DNA of 41,135 nucleotides from contig JAGWAO010000004.1 of assembly GCA_021296315.1 (NCBI GenBank), forward strand, positions 1-41,135. The letters run 5' to 3'. Positions 33,019 through 40,741 of the stretch are shown here, piece after piece (positions within the stretch are counted from its first letter, which is position 1; the number at the start of each line of letters is the position of its first letter). A program made the translations under genes and the position numbers. The stretch comes from Acidimicrobiia bacterium. Lineage in GTDB: Bacteria > Actinomycetota > Acidimicrobiia > Acidimicrobiales > Aldehydirespiratoraceae. The notes beneath the pieces were generated by a model that saw only the letters and a list, made by a program, of their open reading frames with translations, was not told the origin of the DNA and ran no database searches.

Positions 33019-33024
33019 TAGCGT
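33019..33024 (+). promoter_or_regulatory. -10 box of the GDPD lipoprotein gene
   Basis: TAGCGT, 8 nt before the ATG at 33033 and 15 nt after the last palindrome. It supports this ATG rather than the longer frame that runs through the repeats. Confidence 0.5.
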
Positions 33025-33032
33025 CAGTCACG

Positions 33033-34361
33033 ATGACTCTGACCCGTCGGAGAGGGACCGCGGCTCGGAAACGGAACCCGGGCGCGGCGCGGGCCGCGAG
33101 CCTCACCGCGACTGCCGCCCTCCTCGCCGCGGCCTGCGGCGGAGGCTCCGGCGATGGCGGGGAGCCGCAGGAAGCCGCTCCGGCCCCGTCGGAGTCGACC
33201 TCCTCGACCGCCGCCCCGGCCCCGTCGGAGTCGACCACCTCGACCGCCGCCCCGGCCCCGTCGGAGTCGACCACCTCGACCGCCGCCCCGGCCACGACCA
33301 CGAGCCCGCCGGCGACGACGGCCGCACCCGCCACGGCGTCGACCTCCACTACAGCTGCCACCACGACAACGGCTGCTCCGACCACGACGGTTGCTCCCAC
33401 GACCACGACGGTTGCTCCCACGACCACGACCACCACCACGGTGGTGCCGCGGCCGGAGGTCTCCACAGTCGAGGCGCTGATCGCGCTCGACCGCCCGCTG
33501 GTGATCGCCCATGCCGGCGGCGACCAGGACTACCCCCACTCCACCCTGTACGCGTACACCCAGTCCGCTCTCTCCGGCTCCGACATCCTCGAACTAGACG
33601 TGCAACTAACCGCCGACGGGGTCCTGATCGTCCAGCACGACGACACCGTCGACCGCACCACGGAGGCCTCCGGTCCGGTCAATGCGCTGACCCTGGACGA
33701 GATCCAGGCCCTCGACAACGCCCATTGGTTCGTGGCGGGCTTCTGGGGCGACCAGACCCGGCCCGATTCCGAGTACGTGTTCCGGGGGGTGCGGACCGGC
33801 GCCGTCGAACCGCCGGAGGGCTTCGGGCCCGACGACTTCCGGGTGGCGACGTTCCGCGAGGTGGCTGAGCGGTTCCCCCATCACGTCCTCGATGTGGAGA
33901 TCAAGCTCCAGCGGGGCCCCGACGGCGAGGAGGTCCTCGCTACCGGCATGGCCGCGGCCGAGGTGCTGGCGGCCGAGATCGCGGAACTGCGCCGGGAGGA
34001 CTCGGTGATCGTGGCCTGCTTCAACGACGAGGTGCTGGAGGCCCTCGGCGACCTGGCCCCGTCAGTGGCGACCACCCCCGGCGAGGCCGCTCTGCTGGGC
34101 TGGTTCGCGGCAGGCCAGGCTCTGGATCAGCGCGTCTCGGTTGTGCAGGTTCCCTTCACCTACCAGGGGGTCCCGGTGGTGACGGCCGACACCGTGGCCC
34201 GGGTGCACGACGAGGGTCGGGAAGTGTGGGTGTGGCTGAGCGGGACCGACGTGGTGGAGACCCGGGAGTTCTACGCCGAGCTGTTCGACCTGGGTGTGGA
34301 CGGCGTGATTGCAGGGAGACCCGCGGAGGCGGCAGCGGCTCTGGCCGACATCATGGGCTAG
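33033..34361 (+). CDS. Glycerophosphodiester phosphodiesterase, lipoprotein with Thr/Pro linker
   Basis: 442-residue GDPD-family hydrolase, predicted to be exported and lipid-anchored. Signal: RRRGTAARKR, hydrophobic ASLTATAALL and lipobox LAAAC. A linker of about 110 residues follows, made of three 12-residue APAPSEST repeats and long Thr/Val/Pro runs, a wall-spanning or glycosylated stalk. The catalytic domain starts at PLVIAHAGGDQDYPHST, then DILELDVQLTADGVLIVQHDDTVDRTT (metal Glu-x-Asp and catalytic HD), DVEIKLQ, and VDGVIAG at the end. The usual HRG and PEN motifs read HAGG and PHS, so the group differs from canonical enzymes but keeps the metal ligands. Start ATG 33033. Inverted palindromes of one subfamily stand on both sides of the gene. 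Confidence 0.88.
   Translation: MTLTRRRGTAARKRNPGAARAASLTATAALLAAACGGGSGDGGEPQEAAPAPSESTSSTAAPAPSESTTSTAAPAPSESTTSTAAPATTTSPPATTAAPATASTSTTAATTTTAAPTTTVAPTTTTVAPTTTTTTTVVPRPEVSTVEALIALDRPLVIAHAGGDQDYPHSTLYAYTQSALSGSDILELDVQLTADGVLIVQHDDTVDRTTEASGPVNALTLDEIQALDNAHWFVAGFWGDQTRPDSEYVFRGVRTGAVEPPEGFGPDDFRVATFREVAERFPHHVLDVEIKLQRGPDGEEVLATGMAAAEVLAAEIAELRREDSVIVACFNDEVLEALGDLAPSVATTPGEAALLGWFAAGQALDQRVSVVQVPFTYQGVPVVTADTVARVHDEGREVWVWLSGTDVVETREFYAELFDLGVDGVIAGRPAEAAAALADIMG
33177..33284 (+). repeat. 36-bp in-frame tandem repeats, three copies
   Basis: 33177-33212, 33213-33248 and 33249-33284 encode APAPSESTTSTA-type units of the linker. Copies 2 and 3 are identical in DNA, which points to recent slippage. 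A shorter Thr/Val/Pro-rich repeat follows to about 33450. Confidence 0.85.
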
Positions 34362-34371
34362 CGGCGACCCG

Positions 34372-34489
34372 GGGAAACGGCAGGTCTTGCACGGCATGCG
34401 TGCACCTTGCTGCCAGTTCAGTCGTGGGGAAGCAGACGTAGGGGAATGGCAGGTCTTGCACGGTATGCGTGCACCTTGCTGCCAGTTCA
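34372..34489 (-). repeat. Intergenic palindrome pair in reverse orientation, period 70 bp
   Basis: Units 34372-34419 and 34442-34489, read on the minus strand as GAACTGGCAGC with an inner stem TGCACG/CGTGCA (unit 2 loop CATAC) and closing in CTGCC. Each is followed by AGTCGTGGGG. Their core matches the third unit before the gene (32955-33003). They lie between convergent GDPD and rlmB genes. Confidence 0.88.
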
Positions 34490-34515
34490 GTCGTGGGGAG
34501 CGGGGCGACGGCGGG

Positions 34516-35391
34516 CTAGGGCCGGCGGCGGGCCATCTCAAAGCAGGCCACTGCCGCGGCTGCGGCCACGTTGAGAGAGCCGAGCATGCCGCGCAGCGGG
34601 ATGGAGGCCAAAACGTCGCAGCGCTGGGCGACGAGCCGGGACAGGCCCCTCCCCTCGGAGCCCAGGACCAGGGCCACCGCCTCGCCCGCCAGATCGAGGT
34701 CGTGGAGGGGCCGGGGGCCGGCCGCATCGAGCCCGACCGTCCATACGTCGTGGCTGCTCAGCGTGCGCAGCGCCGACGGGATGCCGGGCACCACCGCGAA
34801 CCTCAGGTGCTCCACCGCGCCGGCGGCCGCCTTGGCCACCGTGGGGGTGATCCGGGCGGAGCGATGGCTCCGCAGCACAACCCCGGTCACTCCGGCACAC
34901 TCGGCGGTGCGCAGCACCGCGCCGAAGTTGCCCGGATCGGTTATGCCGTCCAGGACCAGCAGGAAGGGCGGTAAGGCTGGGCGACCGTCACGACCTACTG
35001 CGCCTGCCGGCGAGGTGACCAGCTCGGCCAGAGCGACCTCGGGCAGCGGATCGGCCAGCGCCACGACGCCCTGGGGCGACTCGGTCCGGGCGGTGGCATC
35101 GAGCTCCGAGCGGCTGATCTCTCGGATCCCGGCCCGTTGCTCGCGGGCCAGCTCGACGATGTGCTCGACGATGGGAGCGGGATCGAGGCCCTTCGCGAGC
35201 ATGACGGTGCGTGTCCGCCGCCTGCCCGCCAGCAGCAGCTCCCTGACCGCTTGGCGGCCCTCGACCTGTTCCCCGCCCAGGCCGCTGCGGTCCCGTCCCG
35301 CCGACTTCGCGGCGCGGGGCCGGCCGGCGGGTGGACCCGGACGCCGTTGCTGTGGAGGGCGCGGGCGCTTCGATCGGTTAGAGCGGCCCAT
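34516..35391 (-). CDS. rlmB: 23S rRNA (guanosine-2'-O)-methyltransferase, TrmH/RlmB family
   Basis: SPOUT-class RNA 2'-O-methyltransferase, 291 residues. N-terminal 45 residues are Arg/Pro-rich, then the L30e-like substrate domain (EGRQAVRELLLAGRRRTRTVMLAKG) and the SpoU domain with motif 1 DGITDPGNFGAVLRTAECAG, motif 2 ALVLGSEGRGLSRLV and motif 3 IPLRGMLGSLNVAAAAAVACFE, forming the SAM knot. It matches the 23S G2251 methylase group; tRNA methylation by relatives cannot be ruled out. ATG 35391 overlaps the ispF stop by 14 nt. It ends the ispD-ispF-rlmB operon. In many actinobacteria cysS lies between ispF and rlmB; it is missing here. Confidence 0.92.
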   Translation of the reverse strand: MGRSNRSKRPRPPQQRRPGPPAGRPRAAKSAGRDRSGLGGEQVEGRQAVRELLLAGRRRTRTVMLAKGLDPAPIVEHIVELAREQRAGIREISRSELDATARTESPQGVVALADPLPEVALAELVTSPAGAVGRDGRPALPPFLLVLDGITDPGNFGAVLRTAECAGVTGVVLRSHRSARITPTVAKAAAGAVEHLRFAVVPGIPSALRTLSSHDVWTVGLDAAGPRPLHDLDLAGEAVALVLGSEGRGLSRLVAQRCDVLASIPLRGMLGSLNVAAAAAVACFEMARRRP

Positions 35392-35902
35392 CGGCGCGGG
35401 CCCCGTCCCGGTCGTCGGACCGTCGAGCCACTAGAGCCACCGCCCATGCGGCCACCCCCTCGCCGCGGCCCACCGCCCCCACGCCCTCGCTGCTGCGCCC
35501 GGTGACGGTCACGGGCGCACCGGCCGCGGCACTGAGACGCTGTTTCATGACGTCGCGGTGAGGCGCCAGCCTGGGCGAGTCGAGCACGGCAGTGCACGAC
35601 ACGTTCACGGGATCCCATCCCGCCTCCCGCAACGCGCCGGCGGCGCGACGCAGCAGGTCGATGCTGTCGGCGCCGGCCCAGGCCGGGTCGCGGTCGCTGA
35701 ACATCTGGCCGATGTCACCGAGGCCTGCCGCGGCCAGCAACGCGTCGATGCAGGCGTGGGCGACCACGTCGGCATCGGAGTGCCCGTCGAGGCCGCGCTC
35801 GTTGTCGAAGCGAACCCCGCCCAGCACCAGCGTCCGCTGCGGGTCGTCGCTGTAGCGGTGCACGTCGAAGCCCTGACCGACCCGCATCGGTGTCTCAGCC
35901 AT
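35378..35902 (-). CDS. ispF: 2-C-methyl-D-erythritol 2,4-cyclodiphosphate synthase
   Basis: MEP isoprenoid pathway enzyme forming the cyclic diphosphate, 174 residues. Motifs: MRVGQGFDVHRY (metal Asp and His), GLDGHSDADVVAHACIDALLAAAGLGDIGQMFSD, VNVSCTAVLDSPRLAPH and TGRSSEGVGAVGRGEGVAAWAVALV. The metal ligands Asp, His and His are present. The C-terminal extension after VALV (RRSDDRDGARADGPL) is non-conserved and is where rlmB begins. Start ATG 35902 overlaps the ispD stop by 8 nt, so the three genes are probably translated together. Confidence 0.95.
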   Translation of the reverse strand: MAETPMRVGQGFDVHRYSDDPQRTLVLGGVRFDNERGLDGHSDADVVAHACIDALLAAAGLGDIGQMFSDRDPAWAGADSIDLLRRAAGALREAGWDPVNVSCTAVLDSPRLAPHRDVMKQRLSAAAGAPVTVTGRSSEGVGAVGRGEGVAAWAVALVARRSDDRDGARADGPL

Positions 35903-36623
35903 GATCGCCGCCGGTCTCGCCCGGCTCGGAGTGTGCCTGAAGCAGCGCTTCGGCCGTCACCAGGTCGTGTGACTCGGTGATCTTGAGGTTGCGGCTGTCG
36001 CCGTCGACCGTCACCACCGTGGCGCCGGCCGCCTCCGCCAGCGTGGCGTCGTCGGTGGCGTCGCCCCCGCCGGCGTGGGCGGCCCGCAGCGCGCCGGCTC
36101 GAAAGGCTTGAGGGGTCTGCACCGCCGCGAGCTGGCGGCGATCGGCGGTGCCGCCTCCTCGCCAGCGGATCGTGTCGGTCACGTCGATCACCGGGACGGC
36201 TGCGTCGGCCCCGGCCCGCACGGCCTCGATGACCCGCTCGAACACGCCGTCGGTGGCCAGCGGGCGGGCTCCGTCGTGGACCAGGACGATCTCGGCGTCG
36301 TCGGGAACCCGGCTGAGCCCGCAGCGCACCGAATCAGACCTCAACACGCCGCCCGCCAATACGACAACCTGCCCGGAACCGTCGCCGGCCGGGTTCGACG
36401 GTCTCCAGGCGTGCTCAGCGTCAGCGCCTGCGGACGGCAGCACCACCACCACGCCCTCACACCAGCGGGCCGCGCCCCGCACAGCCCAGTCGAGCACGCA
36501 GCAGTCCCCGAGGGGGCTGAACTGCTTGGCGCCCCCGAACCGGTTCCCCTCTCCGGCCGCGGCGACGATGGCCCAGACGCCCCTCTTGGAGCCGCCACGA
36601 TTCGCACGATCACGCTTTCCCAC
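35895..36623 (-). CDS. ispD: 2-C-methyl-D-erythritol 4-phosphate cytidylyltransferase
   Basis: MEP-pathway enzyme adding CMP to methylerythritol phosphate, 242 residues. Motifs: VWAIVAAAGEGNRFGGAKQFSPLGD (CTP-binding glycine loop and Lys), LVHDGARPLAT, VIDVTDTIRW, VQTPQAFRA and DDATLAEAAGATVVTVDGDSRNLKITESHDL. The glycine loop reads GEGNRFGG rather than the usual G.G.R...; the invariant Arg is present. The start GTG 36623 gives a basic lead MGKRDRANRGGSKRG. It is divergent from the Crp-family gene with a gap of only 23 bp containing a palindromic ACTAGT, so the promoters overlap. First gene of the operon. Confidence 0.94.
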   Translation of the reverse strand: MGKRDRANRGGSKRGVWAIVAAAGEGNRFGGAKQFSPLGDCCVLDWAVRGAARWCEGVVVVLPSAGADAEHAWRPSNPAGDGSGQVVVLAGGVLRSDSVRCGLSRVPDDAEIVLVHDGARPLATDGVFERVIEAVRAGADAAVPVIDVTDTIRWRGGGTADRRQLAAVQTPQAFRAGALRAAHAGGGDATDDATLAEAAGATVVTVDGDSRNLKITESHDLVTAEALLQAHSEPGETGGDHG

Positions 36624-36629
36624 CGCTAC

Positions 36630-36635
36630 TAGTGT
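36630..36635 (+). promoter_or_regulatory. -10 box for the Crp-family gene, overlapping ispD promoter
   Basis: TAGTGT, 11 nt before the ATG at 36647. It overlaps ACTAGT, which lies within 10 bp of the divergent ispD start. The two genes share a 23-bp region, so their transcription may interfere. Confidence 0.35.
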
Positions 36636-36646
36636 GGGCCGCTGGT

Positions 36647-37375
36647 ATGCCCGACACCACCCCTACGCCCGACACTGCATCCGAAGCGGTCGACCGCGCC
36701 ATCGGGACGACCCCCGAGGAGCTCCGGGAGGCCCTGCGCTCCACGATCCTCTTCGCCGACCTCGACGACGAGCAGATCGACCACATCGCGTCCGCAGGAA
36801 CGGTGCTGTCGCTACAGCGGAATGTCGTGCTGTTCGACGAGGGGGCCGAGCCCCACGAGTTCTACCTGGTGATGGCCGGGCGGATCGCCATAGCCCAGGA
36901 ATCGGAGGACGGGCGGGAGTCGCTGCTGGCCCTGATGGGTCCGGGCGAACTGTTCGGCGAACTGGGATTCCTCGACGGCCAGACCCGCTCGGCCCAGGCC
37001 CGGGCCCTGGAGGAGTCTGAGGTGCTGGTCGTGCCCTACGCGCAGTTGCGGTTGCTCTACGAGAACCATCCGGCGGCGCTGTGGAGTGCGGTGCAGCTCC
37101 TGGCCCGGAGGTTGCGAGCGACGGATCGGGCGCTGTCGGACACAGTGTTCCTTGACGTGATGGGGCGCACCGCCAAGCGTCTGCTGGAGATGGCGGGCGA
37201 CGAGGACGAGTTCGAGATGCCCCTCACCCAGGAGGAGCTCGCTTCTATGGTGGGCGCCAGCCGCGAGCGGGTCAACAAGGCGATCCACGCCTTCGTCAGG
37301 CTGGGCTGGATCACCCACGACCACCGCCACTACCGGATCACCAACCGCAAGAACCTCACCCTCCGCGCCCGCTAA
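36647..37375 (+). CDS. Crp/Fnr-family transcription regulator
   Basis: 242-residue regulator. A cyclic-nucleotide-binding beta-roll (about 35-150) contains GRIAIAQESEDGRESLLALMGPGELFGELGFLDGQTRSAQARAL; FGELGFLDGQTRSAQA matches the cAMP-binding phosphate cassette (Gly-Glu and Arg-Ser). The C-terminal helix-turn-helix is PLTQEELASMVGASRERVNKAIHAFVRLGWI. It resembles mycobacterial Crp (Rv3676) in order and length; whether cAMP is the ligand is an inference. A 30-residue Thr/Pro/Asp-rich N-terminal extension precedes the domain. ATG 36647 is preferred to GTG 36632, which lies inside the -10 box. It is convergent with meaB, with only 19 bp between the genes. Confidence 0.9.
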   Translation: MPDTTPTPDTASEAVDRAIGTTPEELREALRSTILFADLDDEQIDHIASAGTVLSLQRNVVLFDEGAEPHEFYLVMAGRIAIAQESEDGRESLLALMGPGELFGELGFLDGQTRSAQARALEESEVLVVPYAQLRLLYENHPAALWSAVQLLARRLRATDRALSDTVFLDVMGRTAKRLLEMAGDEDEFEMPLTQEELASMVGASRERVNKAIHAFVRLGWITHDHRHYRITNRKNLTLRAR

Positions 37376-37394
37376 GGACCGGGGACCTGCAAGC

Positions 37395-38354
37395 TCAGGA
37401 CTGCGACAGGAGTTGCTCGACGGCGGCTTCGGGGGTGATCTGGCCCTGCTCGACGGCGTGCTCCAGCTCGCTCCGGCGTTCGGCGGTGCCGGGCTGCGCC
37501 TCGAACTGCTCGACCAGTCGGCGCTCCAGCAGCACCCGCATCCACGCCAGACGACCCCGGGCCCGGCGTTGGGCCAGAGCGCCGGAGGTGTCGAGGGCTC
37601 GACGGTGCTCGACGATGCAGTCCCACAGCTCGTCCACGCCCGCGCCGGTCGCGGCCGAGACCGTCATCACCTCCGGCGGTCCCCCCTCGCCCGTCGGGGC
37701 CAGCAGGGGCAAGGCCCGACGGAACTCGGCTGCGGCCAGCCGGGCCGCCCGCTCGTTGTCGCCGTCGGCCTTGTTCACGACGACGACATCGGCCAACTCC
37801 AGCAGGCCCCTCTTGACTGCCTGCAGCTCGTCGCCGGCACCGGCCAGCGCCAGCACGCAGAGGCAGTCGACCGAGGCGTGCACGGCCGCCTCCGACTGGC
37901 CGACCCCCATCGTCTCGACCAGCACCACGTCGTAGCCGGCCGCCTCCAGGACGGCGATCGCATGAGGGGTCGTGCTGGTCACACCGCCGAGCATCCCCGC
38001 CGACGGCGACGGCCGGATGAAGGCCTTCTCGTCGGCCGAGAGGGTAGCCATGCGGGACTTGTCGCCCAGGATCGATCCGCCGGTAACCATGCTCGAGGGA
38101 TCGACGGCCAGCACCCCGACCCGGTGGCCGGCACCGGTCAGCCGGGTGCCCAGAGCGTCGATGAGCGTCGACTTGCCCGCGCCGGGCACGCCGCTGATGC
38201 CCACCCGGTTGGCTCCACCCGCGTGGGGCAGGAGCTGCGAGAGCAGTTCCTGGGCGAGGCGGCGGTCGTCGGGGCGGGTCGACTCCACCAGGGTGATGGC
38301 GCGACCGATGGCAGTTCGGTCCCCCGCCAGCACAGCCGCGATCAGGTCATCCAT
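37395..38354 (-). CDS. meaB: Methylmalonyl-CoA mutase-associated GTPase MeaB
   Basis: G3E-family P-loop GTPase that guards and repairs methylmalonyl-CoA mutase by controlling adenosylcobalamin loading, about 319 residues. P loop GISGVPGAGKST, Asp/Ser region VLAVDPSSMVTGGSILGDKSRM, ETMGVGQSE (G3-type) and VVNKAD (G4). The C-terminal helices end in EQGQITPEAAVEQLLSQS, a typical MeaB tail. ATG 38354 follows GGTGGGGGA by 4 nt; GTG 38366 is a possible start. It lies 93 bp after the mutase on the same strand, as expected for an operon. Since that mutase is frameshifted, this gene may lack its client unless another copy exists. Confidence 0.94.
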   Translation of the reverse strand: MDDLIAAVLAGDRTAIGRAITLVESTRPDDRRLAQELLSQLLPHAGGANRVGISGVPGAGKSTLIDALGTRLTGAGHRVGVLAVDPSSMVTGGSILGDKSRMATLSADEKAFIRPSPSAGMLGGVTSTTPHAIAVLEAAGYDVVLVETMGVGQSEAAVHASVDCLCVLALAGAGDELQAVKRGLLELADVVVVNKADGDNERAARLAAAEFRRALPLLAPTGEGGPPEVMTVSAATGAGVDELWDCIVEHRRALDTSGALAQRRARGRLAWMRVLLERRLVEQFEAQPGTAERRSELEHAVEQGQITPEAAVEQLLSQS

Positions 38355-38447
38355 GTCGTCCCCCACCGGAATCGACGCAAGAAACGACCGTACAGGGGGT
38401 CAACTGCATCAATGGCGCGACACGGGCACCCACCAGCAGCCGCGGAC

Positions 38448-40630
38448 TCACACTGACAGGTGCTCCAGCAGTTCGGCGGCGGCCTCGGAGATCACGGTGC
38501 CGGGGCGGTAGACCGCCAGCGCGCCGGCCGCCAGCAGCTCGTCGACGTCGGCGGCGGGAACGACCCCGCCGACCACGATGGCGATGTCGTCCCGGCCCAG
38601 GTCGGCAAGCTCGCCCCGCAGCTGGGGCACGAGCGTGAGATGGCCCGCGGCCAGCGTCGATACCCCGACCACGTGCACGTCGGCCTCCACAGCCTGGCGG
38701 GCCACTTCGGCGGGGGTGGCGAACAGCGGTCCGACATCCACGTCGAATCCGAGGTCGGCGAAGGCGGTCGCGATCACCTTCTGGCCCCGGTCGTGACCGT
38801 CCTGCCCCACCTTCGCCACCAGGATCCGGGGGCGCCGGCCGTGCCGGCCGGCGAACCCGTCCACCCGGGCCCGCACGGCGTCGATGTCCAGGTCGCTGCG
38901 GCCCGGACCGCTGCTGCCCGACTCGCTGCTGCCCGGACCGGAACCCACTGATCGGGCCTCCTCGCGGTACACGCCCTCCACTGCCCTGATCTCGGCCACA
39001 TGACGACCGTAGACGGTTTCGAGGGCGTCGCTGATCTCTCCCACGGTTGCACAGGCCCGGGCGGCGTCGATCGACAGGGCCAGCAGGTTGCCCCGGCCAC
39101 CGCTCGCGGCGCCGGCCAGTGCCTCCAGGGCCGCCCGCAGGGGGGCGGGGTCCCGCTCGGCCCGCAGCTGCTCGAGCCGGGCGATCTGCCGCCGGCGGAC
39201 GTCGGCATTGTCGATGCGGCGGACCTCCACCGGCGCGCCCGCGCCGTCCTCGACCCGGTAGCGGTTCACGCCGACCACGGCCTGACGGCCCGAGTCGATG
39301 CGGGCCTGGGTCCGGGCCGCGGCCTCCTCGATCCGGAGCTTGGGAAGGCCGGTGGAGATGGCCGCGGCCATCCCGCCCAGCTCCTCGACCTCACCGATGT
39401 GGGCCCAGGCCCGCTCGGCCAGCAGCTTGGTGAGCCGCTCCACGTGGTAGCTGCCGCCCCACGGGTCCACGGTGCGGGTGATGCCCGACTCGTGCTGGAG
39501 GAACAGCTGCGTGTTGCGGGCGATGCGGGCCGAGAAGTCGGAGGGCAGGGCCAGCGCCTCGTCGAAGGCGTTGGTGTGCAGCGACTGGGTATGGCCCTGG
39601 GTGGCCGCCATGGCCTCGACGCAGGTGCGGACCACGTTGTTGTAGGGGTCCTGGGCGGTGAGGCTCCAGCCGCTGGTCTGGCAGTGGGTCCGCAGGCACA
39701 GCGAGCGAGGATCGTGGGGGTCGAACCGGCTCATGAGCCGGGTCCACAGCAGCCGGGCGGCCCGCAGCTTGGCCACCTCCATGAAGAAGTTCATGCCCAC
39801 GCACCAGAAGAAGCTGAGCCGGGGCGCGAACTCGTCAATGCCCAGCCCCGCCTCCAGCCCGGCCCGGGCGTACTCCACGCCGTCGGCGAGGGTGTAGGCC
39901 AGTTCGATGTCGAGGGTGGCTCCCGCCTCCTGCATGTGGTATCCGGAGACCGAGATCGAGTTGAACCGGTGAAGGCGATGATGTCGGCCACGATCCGCAT
40001 CGACGGCGCCGGCGGGTAGATGAACGTGTTGCGGACCATGAACTCCTTGAGGATGTCGTTCTGGATGGTCCCGGCGAGCTGCTCGGGCTTCACGCCCTGC
40101 TCCTCCGCGGCCACCACGTAGAGGGCCAGCACCGGCAGCACCGCGCCGTTCATGGTCATCGACACCGTCATCTCGTCGAGCGGTATGCCGTCGAACAGGA
40201 TCCGCATGTCGAGGATCGAGTCGATGGCCACCCCGGCCATGCCCACGTCGCCGGCCACCCTCGGGTTGTCGGAGTCGTAGCCGCGGTGGGTGGGCAGATC
40301 GAAGGCGACCGACAGGCCCCGCTGGCCCGCGGCCAGGTTGCGGCGGTAGAAGGCGTTGGACTCCTCGGCAGTGGAGAACCCCGCGTACTGGCGGATCGTC
40401 CAGGGCCGGGTCACGTACATCGTGGGATACGGCCCCCGCACGAACGGCGGCAGACCCGGGTAGCTGGACACGAAGTCGGCGCCCTCGAGGTCGTCGGGGC
40501 CGGCCAGGGGCGGCACGGAGATGCCCTCGGGCGTCTCGAACACCGGGCCGCCGGTGGGTGCTGCAGCCGGGCGGTCCGCAGCGTCGCCGTCGCGCAGCTC
40601 GACCCGCGAGAAGTCTGGGATCGTGGTCAC
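38448..40630 (-). pseudogene. Methylmalonyl-CoA mutase large subunit, frameshifted
   Basis: Adenosylcobalamin mutase converting methylmalonyl-CoA to succinyl-CoA, split over two frames. The 5' part (40630 to about 39966) reads through [26 protein letters not shown], with the Tyr and Arg typical of methylmalonyl- rather than isobutyryl-CoA mutases, and [18 protein letters not shown] to [10 protein letters not shown]. The other frame resumes with [26 protein letters not shown] and continues to the B12 domain ([12 protein letters not shown], the DxHxxG motif with the lower axial His, and [10 protein letters not shown]). At 39966-39967 only GG separates ACC and TTC, where relatives have about six codons; 16 nt are probably missing. 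Restoring them gives about 733 codons, the normal length. A sequencing or assembly error is possible. The B12 half alone (38448-39935) could not catalyse the reaction. Confidence 0.9.
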
Positions 40631-40666
40631 GGCCCGGCCTAGCCTAGTTGCCCCGCTGCCCCACCC

Positions 40667-40715
40667 GAATTGTCAGCCCACAGCTCCCAATAGGGCACCC
40701 ACCGCTGCCAATTCC
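40667..40715 (+). repeat. Intergenic palindrome, single copy
   Basis: 49 bp with arms GAATTGTCAGC/GCTGCCAATTC (one mismatch) and an inner stem CCC/GGG, loop AATA, as in the 11292 copy. It lies between two minus-strand genes, upstream of the mutase start. Confidence 0.85.
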
Positions 40716-40741
40716 GGTCAACGGAGTGTGGAGAGGGCCGG

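Noticed and set aside
32769-33032. N-terminal extension of the GDPD gene through the repeat array
   Set aside because: The extra codons translate the palindromes themselves. The ATG at 33033 has a -10 box and is directly followed by a lipoprotein signal.
34372-34489. Palindromes considered as classic rho-independent terminators
   Set aside because: No U-tract follows on either strand, and some copies lie upstream of genes. A U-less terminator role remains only an inference.
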